From the NCBI RefSeq assembly GCF_014836845.1, contig NZ_JACSQA010000016.1, forward strand, positions 19,391-83,390: 64,000 nt of DNA, read 5' to 3'. Below the pieces are notes generated by a model. It worked only from the letters and a program-made list of their open reading frames with translations. It was not told the origin of the DNA and ran no database searches. The position numbers and the translations under genes are program-made. This DNA is from Ureibacillus galli (GTDB taxonomy: Bacteria; Bacillota; Bacilli; Bacillales_A; Planococcaceae). Below, piece by piece: positions 1-10,450 of this stretch. Each line of letters opens with the position of its first letter. Position 1 is the first letter of the stretch.

Positions 1-1106
1 AACAAAAAATTAAAGATGAATTAGAGCAAACAAAGAAAACATGGAAAGAAAAACAAGGTAAAGAAGAGTCTAAAGTGACTGTTGAAGACATTGCAATGGT
101 TGTTTCCATGTGGACTGGAATTCCTGTTTCAAAAATTGCCCAAGAAGAATCAGCAAAATTACTAAACTTAGAAGAAGAATTACACAAACGTGTCGTTGGT
201 CAAGGAGAAGCGGTTGAAGCGATTTCTCGTGCTATCCGCCGTGCTCGTGCAGGCTTAAAAGATCCAAAACGTCCAATCGGTTCATTCATCTTCTTAGGTC
301 CTACTGGTGTTGGTAAAACAGAACTTGCCCGTGCCCTTGCAGAAGTAATGTTCGGCGATGAAGATGCAATGATTCGAATTGATATGTCTGAATACATGGA
401 GAAACATTCGACTTCCCGTCTTGTAGGTTCACCTCCAGGTTACGTTGGATTCGATGAAGGCGGACAGTTAACGGAAAAAGTTCGTCGTAAACCATACTCT
501 GTTGTATTACTGGATGAGATTGAAAAAGCTCACCCAGATGTGTTCAACATTTTACTTCAAGTATTAGACGATGGTCGTTTAACGGATTCAAAAGGTCGTA
601 CAGTAGATTTCCGTAACACAGTGGTCATTATGACTTCTAACGTCGGTGCAGATGCCCTTAAATATCAAAAATCTTTAGGTTTTGGATTTGGGGACAACTC
701 TGCTAACAAATATAAAGATATGAAAGGCACAATGCTGGAAGAATTGAAAAAAGCATTCCGTCCTGAATTCTTAAACCGTATCGATGAAATGATTGTGTTC
801 CACTCTCTAGAAAAAGACGAGTTAAAACAAATTATTTCATTAATGGCAAACTCTTTAACAACTCGTTTAAAAGAGCAAAACATCGAGCTTGAGTTAACAG
901 ATGCTGCCTTAGAGAAAATTGCCGAAGAAGGATACGATCCACAATATGGAGCACGTCCATTACGTCGTGCCCTTCAAAAACATGTGGAAGACCGATTATC
1001 TGAAGAATTATTAAAAGGTACAATTTCAACAGGTCAAAGTGTAGTGATTGACTATGTTGATAATGAATTTATCGTGCTGCCAAAAAGTGAAGTTCTTTCA
1101 AACTAA
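1..1106 (+). CDS. clpC: ATP-dependent Clp protease ATPase subunit ClpC (3' part)
   Basis: AAA+ unfoldase that feeds substrates to ClpP and helps control stress regulators and competence. The gene is cut by the left edge: the frame is open from base 3, so the GTG at 75 is an internal valine and not a start. What remains is the end of the UVR/linker region and the second AAA+ module, with Walker [10 protein letters not shown], Walker [12 protein letters not shown], sensor motif MTSNVGA and the C-terminal small domain ([15 protein letters not shown]). In B. subtilis clpC ends the ctsR-mcsA-mcsB-clpC operon and precedes radA, as it does here. A strong terminator follows the stop. Family assignment is secure; ClpC is preferred over ClpB or ClpE because of the neighbours and the UVR-linker sequence. 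Confidence 0.97.
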   Translation, partial: QKIKDELEQTKKTWKEKQGKEESKVTVEDIAMVVSMWTGIPVSKIAQEESAKLLNLEEELHKRVVGQGEAVEAISRAIRRARAGLKDPKRPIGSFIFLGPTGVGKTELARALAEVMFGDEDAMIRIDMSEYMEKHSTSRLVGSPPGYVGFDEGGQLTEKVRRKPYSVVLLDEIEKAHPDVFNILLQVLDDGRLTDSKGRTVDFRNTVVIMTSNVGADALKYQKSLGFGFGDNSANKYKDMKGTMLEELKKAFRPEFLNRIDEMIVFHSLEKDELKQIISLMANSLTTRLKEQNIELELTDAALEKIAEEGYDPQYGARPLRRALQKHVEDRLSEELLKGTISTGQSVVIDYVDNEFIVLPKSEVLSN

Positions 1107-1117
1107 TGTATAGTCGA

Positions 1118-1154
1118 AAGTGGTTGACTTGTTTTACTAGTCAACCACTTTTTT
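1118..1154 (+). terminator. Rho-independent terminator after clpC
   Basis: A perfect 12-bp inverted repeat (arms 1118-1129 and 1139-1150) with a 9-nt loop runs into six T residues at 1149-1154, starting 12 nt after the clpC stop. It separates the clpC operon from radA. Confidence 0.9.
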
Positions 1155-1244
1155 ATATGGAAGGATATACGTAGGGAAATATAAGGAACTTTCAAAGGTT
1201 GTCATGTACAATGAACATAAGATTACTAATGAAGGAGAGACGAT

Positions 1245-2621
1245 ATGGTAAAAAAGAAAACAAAATTCTGTTGTAACTCCTGCGGTTATGAATCTCCAAA
1301 ATGGATGGGGCGTTGTCCAGGTTGTGGTGGATGGAATACGATGACAGAGGAAGTAGAAGTCATAACGAAAGGTCCTCGGGGAGCCTTTCAACATTCCCAT
1401 TCTGTGTCGCAAAAAGCCACACCTATTATTAATGTAGAGACTTCGGATGAACCGCGGGTAGAAACGGGAATGGAAGAGTTAAATCGCGTATTAGGGGGAG
1501 GAATTGTTCCTGGTTCCCTTGTATTGATTGGTGGAGATCCTGGAATAGGGAAATCAACATTACTGCTTCAAGTATCAGCCCTCCTATCCAATAAAGGTCA
1601 TCGTTTACTGTACATATCAGGGGAAGAATCGATGCGACAAACAAAGTTGAGAGCAGCGAGAATTGGCGTAAAATCTCCTGAGCTTTTTATACTTTCCGAA
1701 ACGAATTTAGAATTAATTAATCAGTCGATTGAGGAAGTACAACCGAAATTTGTCATAGTCGATTCTATTCAAACGATCCATCATCCAGAAGTCACAAGTG
1801 CTGCTGGTAGTGTCTCTCAAGTTCGTGAATGTACGTCAGAGTTAATGCGTATTGCAAAAACGAAAGGGATCGCGATATTTCTAGTTGGTCACGTAACGAA
1901 GGAAGGGCAAATTGCCGGCCCAAGGTTACTAGAACATATGGTAGATACTGTTCTATATTTCGAAGGGGAACGTCATCATACGTATCGAATATTACGCAGT
2001 GTAAAAAATCGTTTTGGCTCTACGAATGAAATCGCTATTTTTGAAATGGTGCATGCAGGTTTAAAAGAAGTATCTAACCCTTCTGAGTTATTTTTAGAGG
2101 AACGTTCCCATGATGTAGCAGGTTCAACTATTGTTGCTTCTATGGAAGGAACACGACCGATTCTAGTCGAGATTCAATCGCTAATTACTCCAACTAGTTT
2201 TAATTACCCAAAACGGATGGCTACAGGGGTAGAGCAAAATCGGGTGCAATTACTCATGGCCGTTCTAGAAAAACGTATGGGAATGCTTTTACAAGCCCAA
2301 GACGCCTATATAAAAGTAGCGGGCGGAGTTAAGCTAGATGAGCCAGCGATTGATTTAGCTGTCTTAACTTCCATTGTGTCCAGTTTTAAAGATCAACCAG
2401 TTAAAGGAACAGATTGCTTTGTTGGAGAAGTTGGGCTGACAGGTGAAGTAAGACGCGTATCAAGAATTGAACAACGGGTTCAAGAAGCAGCAAGACTTGG
2501 CTTTAAACGCGCCTTTATTCCTGCATCGAATTTAGGGGGATGGGATTATCCGAGTGGTATTCAAGTCGTTGGAGTAGAAACAATCAATGAAGCTTTAAGA
2601 GCGTGTTTCCAAGACTTGTAA
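1245..2621 (+). CDS. radA: DNA repair protein RadA (Sms)
   Basis: RecA-like ATPase/helicase that works in branch migration during recombinational repair and transformation. The 458 residues match the family length. Domain order: an N-terminal C4 zinc finger (CNSCG ... CPGCG, residues about 9-27), a RecA-like core with Walker [11 protein letters not shown], the RadA-specific KNRFG motif, and a C-terminal Lon-type P-domain. The ATG at 1245 follows a GAAGGAGAG ribosome site. The gene stands between two terminators (1118-1154 and 2655-2692), so it is probably its own transcription unit, although I could not define its promoter convincingly. Confidence 0.97.
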   Translation: MVKKKTKFCCNSCGYESPKWMGRCPGCGGWNTMTEEVEVITKGPRGAFQHSHSVSQKATPIINVETSDEPRVETGMEELNRVLGGGIVPGSLVLIGGDPGIGKSTLLLQVSALLSNKGHRLLYISGEESMRQTKLRAARIGVKSPELFILSETNLELINQSIEEVQPKFVIVDSIQTIHHPEVTSAAGSVSQVRECTSELMRIAKTKGIAIFLVGHVTKEGQIAGPRLLEHMVDTVLYFEGERHHTYRILRSVKNRFGSTNEIAIFEMVHAGLKEVSNPSELFLEERSHDVAGSTIVASMEGTRPILVEIQSLITPTSFNYPKRMATGVEQNRVQLLMAVLEKRMGMLLQAQDAYIKVAGGVKLDEPAIDLAVLTSIVSSFKDQPVKGTDCFVGEVGLTGEVRRVSRIEQRVQEAARLGFKRAFIPASNLGGWDYPSGIQVVGVETINEALRACFQDL

Positions 2622-2654
2622 TCAATCCCTTTCGTAAAATCATATAAATGGCGT

Positions 2655-2692
2655 ATGCCTATACAATCATTTTTGATGTATAGGCATTTTTC
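2655..2692 (+). terminator. Terminator after radA
   Basis: An 11-bp inverted repeat (arms 2655-2665 and 2677-2687) is followed by a run of five T (2688-2692). It lies 33 nt after the radA stop, in the gap where disA sits in B. subtilis. Confidence 0.75.
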
Positions 2693-2840
2693 CGTTTGAT
2701 TTTGGTTAGAAATAAACATAACTTAACATATAAGTAAAACAGTAGCTATTTTTTTCCAAAATGAAAATTAGCTGAAGTATTTATAGGGCAAACTATATTG
2801 GAACTATGTATAATTGTTATTAAGAAAAGGAGGTGGAAGT

Positions 2841-3938
2841 ATGTTAAAAAGAGTAATACAAATTGCTTTCCTATTAATTGGAGGGGCGTTAGGCTTTGTT
2901 TTTTTACCGCCATTATACGAATTCATTAATTTATCATCTAATCCTTGGCTTAACAATCCATATGTTTCCATATTGTTAGGGGCAGTCTTATTATTCCTTT
3001 TATCATTCTCGTTATCTGACTACTTTGTCAAGTTGATTGAGTGGATGGAAAACGTGTTATTTAAAATCCCGGCTGCGGATTTATTGTTCGGGACATTCGG
3101 ACTTATTATTGGGTTAATCGTTGCGTATTTAGTTGGATTTGCTATTGAACGTATTAAAATTCCAATTATTACGGAGTTTATACCAGTATTATTATCGATT
3201 ATCCTTGGTTATTTAGGTTTCCGTGTAGGGTTTACCAAACGTGATGAACTAACACAAATGTTTTCGAAATCAAGCTCACTTCCTAGGAAGAAACAACTGG
3301 ACGCATCGGCATCCCAAGCAAATGAAGTGAAGGTCATGTATAAATTGCTCGATACAAGCGTCATTATCGATGGGAGAATTGCTGATATTTCATCAACGGG
3401 ATTTATTGAAGGTGTGCTTGTTGTACCCCAGTTCGTTTTAACTGAACTACAGCATATTGCTGATTCTTCTGATACGTTAAAGCGTACTCGCGGTCGAAGG
3501 GGTCTCGATATATTGAAAAAACTTCAAGATGAACGGGCAACAACGGTACAAATTTCAGAGGAAGATTTTGAGGATGTCCAGGAAGTGGATTTAAAACTAG
3601 TACGTTTAGCGAAAAAGATGGGAGCACAAATTTTAACGAACGATTTTAATCTTAATAAAGTTTGTGAGTTACATCATGTGGAAGTACTCAATATAAATGA
3701 TTTAGCAAATGCCGTAAAACCGGTTGTCATTCCTGGAGAAGAAATGAAGGTTGTTGTTATTAAAGACGGTAAAGAGCACAATCAAGGTGTTGCATACTTA
3801 GATGATGGTACGATGATTGTCGTAGAAGGTGGCCGTAGTTACATTGGCCAATCGATTACTGTTACGGTAACGAGTGTCCTGCAAACTTCTGCAGGGCGTA
3901 TGATATTTGCAAAACCTAAGGACGAACAAGTGGCATAA
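2841..3938 (+). CDS. yacL: PIN/TRAM-domain membrane protein YacL
   Basis: Putative membrane-anchored nuclease-like protein. The 365 residues begin with about four hydrophobic segments (residues 5-25, 43-65, 80-105, 112-130), followed by a PIN domain with acidic residues (LLDTSVIIDGRIAD, LTNDF) and a C-terminal TRAM domain typical of RNA binding. The start is the ATG at 2841, 6 nt after AAAGGAGGTGG; the GTG at 2814 lies upstream of that site and is rejected. The family is conserved next to ispD in Bacillus, but its substrate is not established, so nuclease activity is an inference from the PIN fold. Confidence 0.93.
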   Translation: MLKRVIQIAFLLIGGALGFVFLPPLYEFINLSSNPWLNNPYVSILLGAVLLFLLSFSLSDYFVKLIEWMENVLFKIPAADLLFGTFGLIIGLIVAYLVGFAIERIKIPIITEFIPVLLSIILGYLGFRVGFTKRDELTQMFSKSSSLPRKKQLDASASQANEVKVMYKLLDTSVIIDGRIADISSTGFIEGVLVVPQFVLTELQHIADSSDTLKRTRGRRGLDILKKLQDERATTVQISEEDFEDVQEVDLKLVRLAKKMGAQILTNDFNLNKVCELHHVEVLNINDLANAVKPVVIPGEEMKVVVIKDGKEHNQGVAYLDDGTMIVVEGGRSYIGQSITVTVTSVLQTSAGRMIFAKPKDEQVA

Positions 3939-3975
3939 AGATAACTTCGGTTTTTGAAGATTAGGAAGTGAGTAT

Positions 3976-4671
3976 GTGGATTATGAAGTAGTACTCCCTG
4001 CAGCTGGTAGTGGAAAACGAATGGGCGCAGGACAAAATAAATTATTTTTATCCCTTGGGGGTAAGCCAATCTTAATTCACACTTTGGAAGTATTTCAAAG
4101 TGATGAAAATTGTACAGGTATTTGGCTAGCGGTAAAGGACGAGGAACGGCAATATATTCAACAATTGTTAGAGAAATACGGCATTACAAAGGTAAAAGGA
4201 TTACCGAATGGAGGCGAGGAGCGACAACATTCTGTTTACGCGTGCATTAAAGAAATGCAACAAGTGGATATTGTACTCGTACATGATGCTGCTAGACCAT
4301 TTATTACAAAACCAATTATTTCTCGTCTCGTTAAGGAGGCCTATGAAAAAGGGGCAGTAATTGCTGGGGTAAAGGCAAAAGATACGATGAAAAAAGTAAA
4401 CGATGGTGTTATCGTTGAAACTGTTGATCGTGAAAGTTTATGGATGATTCAAACACCGCAAGCTTTTCGTTTTGACTTATTAAAGCAAGCAGAAGAAGCT
4501 GCTGAAGAAGTCGGCTTTTTAGGAACAGATGAGGCAATGCTAGTTGAGCGTTTAAATCATCAAGTATATATTGTAGAAAGCACTTATGAAAATGTAAAAA
4601 TAACTACAAAAGAAGACTTAGTTTTCGGAGAAGCGATATTAAAGCACCGTAACGAGCTAGGAGGACAATGA
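3976..4671 (+). CDS. ispD: 2-C-methyl-D-erythritol 4-phosphate cytidylyltransferase IspD
   Basis: Transfers CMP from CTP to methylerythritol phosphate, the third step of the non-mevalonate (MEP) isoprenoid pathway. The N-terminal nucleotide-binding signature [17 protein letters not shown] and the downstream VHDAARPF motif are intact, and 231 residues is the normal length. The start is GTG at 3976, behind TTAGGAAGTGAG; the nearby ATG at 3974 is out of frame. The stop overlaps ispF in a TGA/ATG junction, so the two pathway enzymes are translationally coupled. Confidence 0.97.
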   Translation: MDYEVVLPAAGSGKRMGAGQNKLFLSLGGKPILIHTLEVFQSDENCTGIWLAVKDEERQYIQQLLEKYGITKVKGLPNGGEERQHSVYACIKEMQQVDIVLVHDAARPFITKPIISRLVKEAYEKGAVIAGVKAKDTMKKVNDGVIVETVDRESLWMIQTPQAFRFDLLKQAEEAAEEVGFLGTDEAMLVERLNHQVYIVESTYENVKITTKEDLVFGEAILKHRNELGGQ

Positions 4672-5147
4672 TGTTTAGAGTAGGACAAGGATTTGACGTT
4701 CATGCATTTGCAGAAGGGCGACCATTAATTTTAGGTGGGATTACAATTCCCCATGATCGAGGATTATTAGGGCATTCTGATGCGGATGTTTTGTTACATA
4801 CTGTAACAGATGCAGCTTTAGGAGCAATTGGAGAAGGAGATATCGGACATCATTTCCCTGATACAGATCCGGCGTTTAAAGATGCGGATAGTGCGAAATT
4901 GTTACAGTATATTTGGAAAATCGTTGAGGACAAAGGTTATGTTTTAGGTAACGTGGACTGTACCATTATGGCTCAACGTCCGAAGCTTGCACCATATATT
5001 GAGCAAATGCGGAATCGAATTGCCGAACTGTTAAAAGCTGAACCTTCACAAGTAAACGTAAAAGCAACAACAACTGAAAAATTAGGGTTTACTGGGCGTG
5101 AAGAAGGAATTGCAGCGATGGCAACGATTTTATTAATTAAAAAGTAA
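4671..5147 (+). CDS. ispF: 2-C-methyl-D-erythritol 2,4-cyclodiphosphate synthase IspF
   Basis: Cyclises CDP-ME 2-phosphate to MEcPP with loss of CMP, the fifth step of the MEP pathway, as a zinc-containing trimer. The metal motif FDVHAF near the N-terminus and HSDADVLLH are present, as is the C-terminal [13 protein letters not shown]. Two ATGs (4668 and 4671) are possible. I prefer 4671 because it gives a 6-nt spacing from AGGAGG (4659-4664) and the usual 158 residues starting MFRVGQGF. It overlaps the ispD stop, so both belong to one operon. Confidence 0.96.
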   Translation: MFRVGQGFDVHAFAEGRPLILGGITIPHDRGLLGHSDADVLLHTVTDAALGAIGEGDIGHHFPDTDPAFKDADSAKLLQYIWKIVEDKGYVLGNVDCTIMAQRPKLAPYIEQMRNRIAELLKAEPSQVNVKATTTEKLGFTGREEGIAAMATILLIKK

Positions 5148-5228
5148 AAGTTTGACGTGGCTAGTTTGGAGATAGATCCCTATCATGTTTAATCTTAATG
5201 ACTAGATATAACTTTCCAACTGACTTCC

Positions 5229-5257
5229 TTTTCATTCTTATTTTAGAGTGGTAAAAT
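5229..5257 (+). promoter_or_regulatory. Possible sigma-A promoter for gltX
   Basis: TTTTCA (5229-5234), a 17-bp spacer and TAAAAT (5252-5257), about 90 nt upstream of gltX. The -35 is weak. The gap of 200 bp after ispF and this -10 suggest gltX has its own promoter. Confidence 0.4.
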
Positions 5258-5349
5258 GTACAAGATTAATCAAGGACGTTCAGTTTTTCAAATGGTATCG
5301 TTTTATAAAAAATGGTTATAACTGAACCAATTTAGGAGGCACTTATTTT

Positions 5350-6810
5350 ATGACGAAGGAAGTTCGCGTTCGTTATGCGCCAAGTCCAACGGGTTTTTTA
5401 CACATTGGTGGGGCACGTACAGCGCTATTTAACTATTTATATGCAAAACACCATAACGGTAAATTTATTGTACGTATTGAAGATACAGATATTGAACGTA
5501 ATGTAGAAGGTGGGGAAGCATCCCAATTAGATAACTTACGTTGGTTAGGAATTACTCCAGATGAGTCGATTGACATTGGTGGGCCTTATGCACCTTATCG
5601 TCAAATGGAACGTTTAGACATTTATAAAAAACATGCTGAAGAATTGTTAGAGCGCGGCATTGCTTATAAATGTTTCTGTACATCTGAGGAATTAGAAGCT
5701 TCCCGTGAAGCACAACGAGCAAAAGGGGTTGCTGCACCTACTTATGATGGGAAATGCCGTCACTTAACAAAAGAAGAAGTAGCTGCAAAAGAAGCGGAAG
5801 GTATTCCTTATACAATTCGTATGCGTGTACCTGAAAACACGACTTATCGTTTTACGGATTTAGTACGTGGTGATGTTACATTTGAATCAAAGGATATTGG
5901 TGATTGGGTTATTGTAAAAGCGAATGGTATTCCAACATACAACTACGCTGTTGTGTTAGATGACCACTTTATGGATATTACCCATGTATTCCGTGGGGAA
6001 GAACATTTATCGAATACACCAAAACAGATGATGATTTTTGATGCCTTTGATTGGGAATACCCACAATATGGTCATATGACATTAATTGTTAACGAAGATC
6101 ATAAAAAATTATCTAAACGTGATGAATCCATTATTCAATTCGTTTCCCAATATAAAGAACTTGGGTATTTACCAGAAGCGATGTTCAACTTCTTTGCCCT
6201 TTTAGGTTGGTCACCTGAGGGAGAAGATGAAATCTTTACAAAAGAACAATTCATCGAAATTTTTGATGAAAAACGCCTTTCGAAATCACCATCTATGTTC
6301 GACAAAAATAAACTAACATGGATGAACAACCAATATATTAAAAAGCTTTCCCTTGAGGAAGTAGTAGAATTATGTTTACCACATCTTCAAAAAGCAGGTT
6401 TACTTCCAGAACAATTAACAGAAGAACAACAAGCTTGGGCTACTGCATTAATCTCTCTATATCATAACCAAATGAGCTTTGGTGCTGAAATTGTAGAATT
6501 ATCTAGCCTATTCTTTACTGATGAAATTGAATATGATGAAGCTGCGAAGGAAGTTTTAGCGGGTGAACAAGTTCCTGAAGTGATGACGGCATTTAAAGCG
6601 CAACTTGAATCATTGGAAAGTTTTGACGCACCATCCATTAAAGCGGCAATTAAAGCTGTCCAAAAAGAAACAGGTCATAAAGGGAAAAACTTATTTATGC
6701 CAATCCGTGTTGTAACGACTGGTCAAACTCACGGGCCTGAACTTCCAGATTCAATTGCTTTAATTGGTAAGGAAAAAGCGATTGCCCGTATTGGAAAATT
6801 CGTTAAGTAA
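5350..6810 (+). CDS. gltX: Glutamyl-tRNA synthetase GltX
   Basis: Class I aminoacyl-tRNA synthetase that charges tRNA-Glu and, in bacteria without GlnRS, also tRNA-Gln for later amidation. The nucleotide-binding HIGH signature appears as [10 protein letters not shown] near the N-terminus and the KMSKS loop as KLSKRD; the C-terminal anticodon-binding helical domain is complete. The 486 residues match Bacillus enzymes. The ATG at 5350 follows TTTAGGAGGC with a 10-nt spacing. In B. subtilis gltX precedes cysE-cysS, as here, but the strong promoter and T-box at 6827-7170 separate their control. Confidence 0.98.
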   Translation: MTKEVRVRYAPSPTGFLHIGGARTALFNYLYAKHHNGKFIVRIEDTDIERNVEGGEASQLDNLRWLGITPDESIDIGGPYAPYRQMERLDIYKKHAEELLERGIAYKCFCTSEELEASREAQRAKGVAAPTYDGKCRHLTKEEVAAKEAEGIPYTIRMRVPENTTYRFTDLVRGDVTFESKDIGDWVIVKANGIPTYNYAVVLDDHFMDITHVFRGEEHLSNTPKQMMIFDAFDWEYPQYGHMTLIVNEDHKKLSKRDESIIQFVSQYKELGYLPEAMFNFFALLGWSPEGEDEIFTKEQFIEIFDEKRLSKSPSMFDKNKLTWMNNQYIKKLSLEEVVELCLPHLQKAGLLPEQLTEEQQAWATALISLYHNQMSFGAEIVELSSLFFTDEIEYDEAAKEVLAGEQVPEVMTAFKAQLESLESFDAPSIKAAIKAVQKETGHKGKNLFMPIRVVTTGQTHGPELPDSIALIGKEKAIARIGKFVK

Positions 6811-6826
6811 TCGTTTTGCATTTTAG

Positions 6827-6854
6827 TTGACTTTTCAATCACCTATTGTAAAAT
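6827..6854 (+). promoter_or_regulatory. Sigma-A promoter of the cysE-cysS T-box operon
   Basis: TTGACT (6827-6832), a 16-bp spacer and TAAAAT (6849-6854) lie just after gltX and directly upstream of the T-box leader. Confidence 0.75.
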
Positions 6855-6859
6855 GTATT

Positions 6860-7170
6860 TAACTTTGTACGAAGAAACTTACGTTAGAAGATATACATTA
6901 TATTTATTAAAGCGTTGATAAGGAGAAGTACGTAAAAGATGTTTTAAAGAGAGGGTCATCACCGGCTGAAAGTGACCTAGACCGCTTTTTTACGGAAATG
7001 CACCTTTGAGCACTTAGCTGAATTGTAGTAGGCTAGTCGGTTCGTCACCGTTAATGGACTTTTGAGCGGAAAGTAGGGACTTCTATTATGGGTATCTTGC
7101 TTTCAATCAGAGTGGAACCGCGCAGTAGCGTCTCTGTCTTTCTTATGGAAAGATAGGGGCGTTTTTATTT
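6860..7170 (+). promoter_or_regulatory. T-box leader (tRNA-Cys sensing) upstream of cysE-cysS
   Basis: A transcription-attenuation leader that binds uncharged tRNA and then disrupts a terminator. The 14-nt T-box core AGAGTGGAACCGCG is at 7109-7122. It is followed by the terminator hairpin (arms 7129-7141 and 7149-7161, then TTTTT). A TGC followed by A at 6999-7001 in the Stem I region is the best candidate for the specifier codon, which would mean tRNA-Cys. That fits the downstream genes and the known B. subtilis cysES T-box. The specifier position is my inference, as I did not fold Stem I. Confidence 0.93.
7129..7166 (+). terminator. T-box intrinsic terminator
   Basis: Arms 7129-7141 and 7149-7161, with three G-U wobbles, a 7-nt loop and a T run at 7162-7166. 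The T-box core upstream can pair with the 5' arm to form the antiterminator. Confidence 0.85.
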
Positions 7171-7219
7171 TGGGGGAAATATCAAAACTATAAAATGAGA
7201 ATGGTAAGGGGTGTTCATC

Positions 7220-7867
7220 GTGTTTAAAAGAATTAAAGAAGATATTGATAACGTATTTGAAAACGATCCAGCAGCTCGTAGTGTGTTAGAGGTTGTATTA
7301 ACTTATTCAGGTCTCCATGCAACTTGGGCTCACCGCATTGCCCATTGGTTTTATAAAAGAAGATTTTTCTTTATTGCACGTGCTATTTCACAAATTAGTA
7401 AATTTTTCACCGGCATTGAAATTCACCCTGGTGCAAAAATTGGTCGCCGTTTCTTTATTGACCATGGAACAGGTGTCGTTATTGGTGAAACATGCGAAAT
7501 AGGTGATAATGTTATTTTATATCAAGGTGTAACATTAGGTGGTACAGGGAAAGAAAAAGGAAAACGGCACCCAACTTTAAAAGATAATGTATTAGTTGCT
7601 TCAGGTGCTAAAGTACTGGGATCGATTACAATTGGTGAAAATAGTAAGGTGGGAGCAGGTTCGGTTGTGTTAAAGGATGTGCCTCCAAATGCTACTGTTG
7701 TTGGAATTCCAGGGAAAGTCGTTATACAAGATGGTGTGAAAACAACAACAAATAAAAAGCTTGATCATCAAAATGTCCCTGACCCAATAAATGATCGTTT
7801 TGTGAAGCTTGAAAAGGAATTAGAAGTATTAAAACAACAGCTAGTGGAATCTCAAAAGGAGAGATAG
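7220..7867 (+). CDS. cysE: Serine O-acetyltransferase CysE
   Basis: Makes O-acetylserine from serine and acetyl-CoA, the first committed step of cysteine synthesis. It has an N-terminal helical domain and then a left-handed parallel beta-helix of hexapeptide repeats ([19 protein letters not shown]). Catalytic-region motifs [10 protein letters not shown] and [12 protein letters not shown] are present. I place the start at GTG 7220 ([10 protein letters not shown]), 6 nt after GGTAAGGGGTG; the GTG at 7211 lies inside that ribosome site. The 215 residues suit the short Bacillus form. It forms one operon with cysS, 2 nt downstream, behind the T-box, so both supply and charging of cysteine respond to tRNA-Cys charging. 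Confidence 0.96.
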   Translation: MFKRIKEDIDNVFENDPAARSVLEVVLTYSGLHATWAHRIAHWFYKRRFFFIARAISQISKFFTGIEIHPGAKIGRRFFIDHGTGVVIGETCEIGDNVILYQGVTLGGTGKEKGKRHPTLKDNVLVASGAKVLGSITIGENSKVGAGSVVLKDVPPNATVVGIPGKVVIQDGVKTTTNKKLDHQNVPDPINDRFVKLEKELEVLKQQLVESQKER

Positions 7868-7869
7868 AA

Positions 7870-9273
7870 TTGACTATTCAAATATTTAACTCTTTAACGA
7901 GACAAAAAGAACCTTTTGTCCCGCTTGAAGAAGGAAAAGTGAAAATGTACGTATGTGGTCCAACAGTATATAACTTTATTCATATTGGGAATGCTCGTCC
8001 TGTTATTGTATATGATACTGTTCGCCGTTATTTCCAATACAAAGGATATGATGTGAAATATGTTTCCAACTTTACAGATGTAGATGACAAAATCATTAAA
8101 GCAGCAAATGAATTGGGCGAGGATGTTTTTGAACTAACAAATCGTTTTATTAATGCTTACTTTGAAGATATTTCAGCTCTTGGTTGCCAAAAGGCAGATG
8201 TCCATCCTCGTGTAACAAATCATATGGATGACATTATTTCGTTCATCGGTGTTTTGATTGAAAAAGGATTCGCTTATGAATCTCAAGGGGATGTATATTA
8301 CCGTACACGAAAATTTGATGGCTATGGTAAACTGTCCCATCAATCTATTGACGATTTAAAAGTTGGTGCGCGTATTGAAGCGGGAGAGAAAAAAGAAGAT
8401 CCGCTTGATTTTGCATTATGGAAAGCCGCAAAACCAGGTGAAATTAAATGGGAAAGCCCTTGGGGAGCAGGTCGACCAGGTTGGCATATTGAATGTTCTG
8501 TCATGGCTCGTGAACATTTAGGCGACACAATTGATATCCACGCAGGTGGTCAAGATTTAACATTCCCGCACCACGAAAATGAAATCGCCCAATCGGAAGC
8601 TTTTACAGGGAAAACATTTGCGCGTTATTGGATGCATAATGGGTACATTAATATCGACAATGAAAAAATGTCGAAATCACTAGGTAACTTCGTATTAGTC
8701 AATGACATTCGCCAACAAATTGACCCGCAAGTTTTACGTTTCTTTATGTTATCTGTACATTATCGTCATCCCATTAATTTTGCTCAAGATTTAGTAGAGT
8801 CAGCCCGTTCTGGTCTAGAACGTCTACGTACAGCCTATTCCAATGTACAATATAGACTGACATCTTCAACAAACTTGTCCGATAATGGTGATGCCTATAT
8901 CGAGAAAATTAATGAAGTGAAAAAACAATTTGAATTGGCGATGGATGATGATTTTAATACTGCCAATGCAATTTCTGCATTATTTGAACTTGCTCGTATT
9001 GCCAATACTTATTTAAACGAAAACAATACAGAGGAACGCATTTTAACTGCATTTATTGAAACCTTTGATGCACTAGGTGGCGTCCTAGGTATTAAATTCT
9101 CTACAGAAAACGAACTATTAGATGAAGAAATCGAGGCATTAATTGAAGAACGAAATATGGCACGTAAAAATCGTGACTTTGCCCGTTCTGATGAAATTCG
9201 AGACCAACTGCTAGAGATGAATATTATTCTAGAAGATACTCGTCAAGGTACACGTTGGAAACGAGGTTTGTAG
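7870..9273 (+). CDS. cysS: Cysteinyl-tRNA synthetase CysS
   Basis: Class I synthetase charging tRNA-Cys. The zinc-binding N-terminal motif YVCGPTVYN, the HIGH variant HIGNARP, zinc ligands in HIECSVM and [12 protein letters not shown], and the KMSKSLGNF loop are all visible in 467 residues. The start codon is TTG at 7870, 4 nt after AAAGGAGAGA; no ATG lies nearby in frame. It is the second gene of the T-box-controlled cysE-cysS operon, and mrnC follows one base after the stop. Confidence 0.98.
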   Translation: MTIQIFNSLTRQKEPFVPLEEGKVKMYVCGPTVYNFIHIGNARPVIVYDTVRRYFQYKGYDVKYVSNFTDVDDKIIKAANELGEDVFELTNRFINAYFEDISALGCQKADVHPRVTNHMDDIISFIGVLIEKGFAYESQGDVYYRTRKFDGYGKLSHQSIDDLKVGARIEAGEKKEDPLDFALWKAAKPGEIKWESPWGAGRPGWHIECSVMAREHLGDTIDIHAGGQDLTFPHHENEIAQSEAFTGKTFARYWMHNGYINIDNEKMSKSLGNFVLVNDIRQQIDPQVLRFFMLSVHYRHPINFAQDLVESARSGLERLRTAYSNVQYRLTSSTNLSDNGDAYIEKINEVKKQFELAMDDDFNTANAISALFELARIANTYLNENNTEERILTAFIETFDALGGVLGIKFSTENELLDEEIEALIEERNMARKNRDFARSDEIRDQLLEMNIILEDTRQGTRWKRGL

Positions 9274-9274
9274 T

Positions 9275-9691
9275 ATGACGCAACTTCGGATAGCGGATGT
9301 AAAGCAATTAAATGCATTAGCATTAGCTTATATGGGAGATGCTGTTCTTGAACAACGAGTTCGAGAACATCTTCTCTTAAATGGGAGAGCAAAACCAAAT
9401 CGATTGCATAAAGAAGCAACGAACTATGTTTCTGCTAAAGCCCAATCAATGGTTGTTCATCGTTTAATCGAAGAGCAATATTTAACAGAAGAAGAGGTAG
9501 CTGTATTTAAGCGAGGACGCAATGCGAAATCAGGATCTGTTCCAAAAAATACAGATGTTCAAACGTACCGTAATAGTTCTGGTTTTGAAGCGGTTTTAGG
9601 AAGTCTTTATTTAACGAAGCAATATGAAAGAGTAAATGAAATCATTGATTATGCCATAACAATCGTTGAGCAATCGAAGGGAGCATCTTAA
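9275..9691 (+). CDS. mrnC: Mini-ribonuclease III MrnC
   Basis: RNase III-like endoribonuclease without a dsRNA-binding domain; in B. subtilis it matures 23S rRNA ends. The 138 residues consist of a single RNase III catalytic fold, with ALAYMGDAVLEQRVREHL carrying conserved acidic residues and a second acidic patch near the C-terminus (GSGFEAVLGSLYL-like, here SSGFEAVLGSLYL). It starts at ATG 9275 immediately after the cysS stop and ends 1 nt before rlmB, so it shares the operon. Confidence 0.95.
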   Translation: MTQLRIADVKQLNALALAYMGDAVLEQRVREHLLLNGRAKPNRLHKEATNYVSAKAQSMVVHRLIEEQYLTEEEVAVFKRGRNAKSGSVPKNTDVQTYRNSSGFEAVLGSLYLTKQYERVNEIIDYAITIVEQSKGAS

Positions 9692-9692
9692 C

Positions 9693-10445
9693 ATGAGTGA
9701 ACACAACGGCGAAATGATTGCTGGGAAAAATCCAGTTCTTGAAGCGCTTCGGTCTGGACGTGAAATTAATAAATTATGGATAGCTGAGGGAGTCAAAAAA
9801 ACTGGAGTCAATGAACTGTTAGACTTAGCCCGCGAGCGCGGTGTATTAGTTCAATTTGTTCCAAAGAAAAAGGTAGACCAATTATCGGATGCGAATCACC
9901 AAGGGATAGTAGCTTCTGTAGCAGCTTATAAGTATGCAGAAATTGAAGATTTATTTAATGCAGCTAAAGCAAAAAATGAAGATCCGTTTTTTCTCATTCT
10001 CGATGAATTGGAAGATCCCCATAATTTAGGTTCGATTATGCGTACAGCCGATGCAATAGGGGTTCACGGTATTATTATTCCGAAAAGACGTGCAGTTGGT
10101 TTAACTGCAGTTGTTGCAAAAGCTTCGACTGGCGCAATTGAACATGTACCAGTTGTTCGTGTAACGAATTTGGCTCAAACAGTAGATGAGTTGAAAGACC
10201 GTGGTGTTTGGATTGCGGGAACGGATGCGAAAGGGTCTGTAGATTATCGCAAGATGGATGCAACATTACCGTTAGCTGTCATTATAGGTAGTGAAGGCAG
10301 AGGGATGAGTCGATTACTGAAAGAAAAATGTGATTTCTTATATCACTTGCCGATGATCGGTCATGTAAATTCATTAAATGCTTCTGTTGCTGCTGCCCTA
10401 TTAATGTATGAAGTATACCGTAAGCGACAAGAAAAGAATGGATAA
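9693..10445 (+). CDS. rlmB: 23S rRNA (guanosine-2'-O-)-methyltransferase RlmB (YacO, TrmH family)
   Basis: SPOUT-fold methyltransferase that 2'-O-methylates a guanosine of 23S rRNA. The N-terminal substrate-binding domain includes GKNPVLEALRSG. The SpoU motifs follow: LEDPHNLGSIMRTADA, VIIGSEGRGMSRL and MIGHVNSLNASVAAA, which form the SAM knot. The ATG at 9693 follows AAGGGAG with 8-nt spacing, giving 250 residues; the longer frame from 9666 starts inside mrnC and is rejected. Gene order mrnC-rlmB-rae1 matches B. subtilis. Confidence 0.95.
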   Translation: MSEHNGEMIAGKNPVLEALRSGREINKLWIAEGVKKTGVNELLDLARERGVLVQFVPKKKVDQLSDANHQGIVASVAAYKYAEIEDLFNAAKAKNEDPFFLILDELEDPHNLGSIMRTADAIGVHGIIIPKRRAVGLTAVVAKASTGAIEHVPVVRVTNLAQTVDELKDRGVWIAGTDAKGSVDYRKMDATLPLAVIIGSEGRGMSRLLKEKCDFLYHLPMIGHVNSLNASVAAALLMYEVYRKRQEKNG

Positions 10446-10450
10446 GACTT

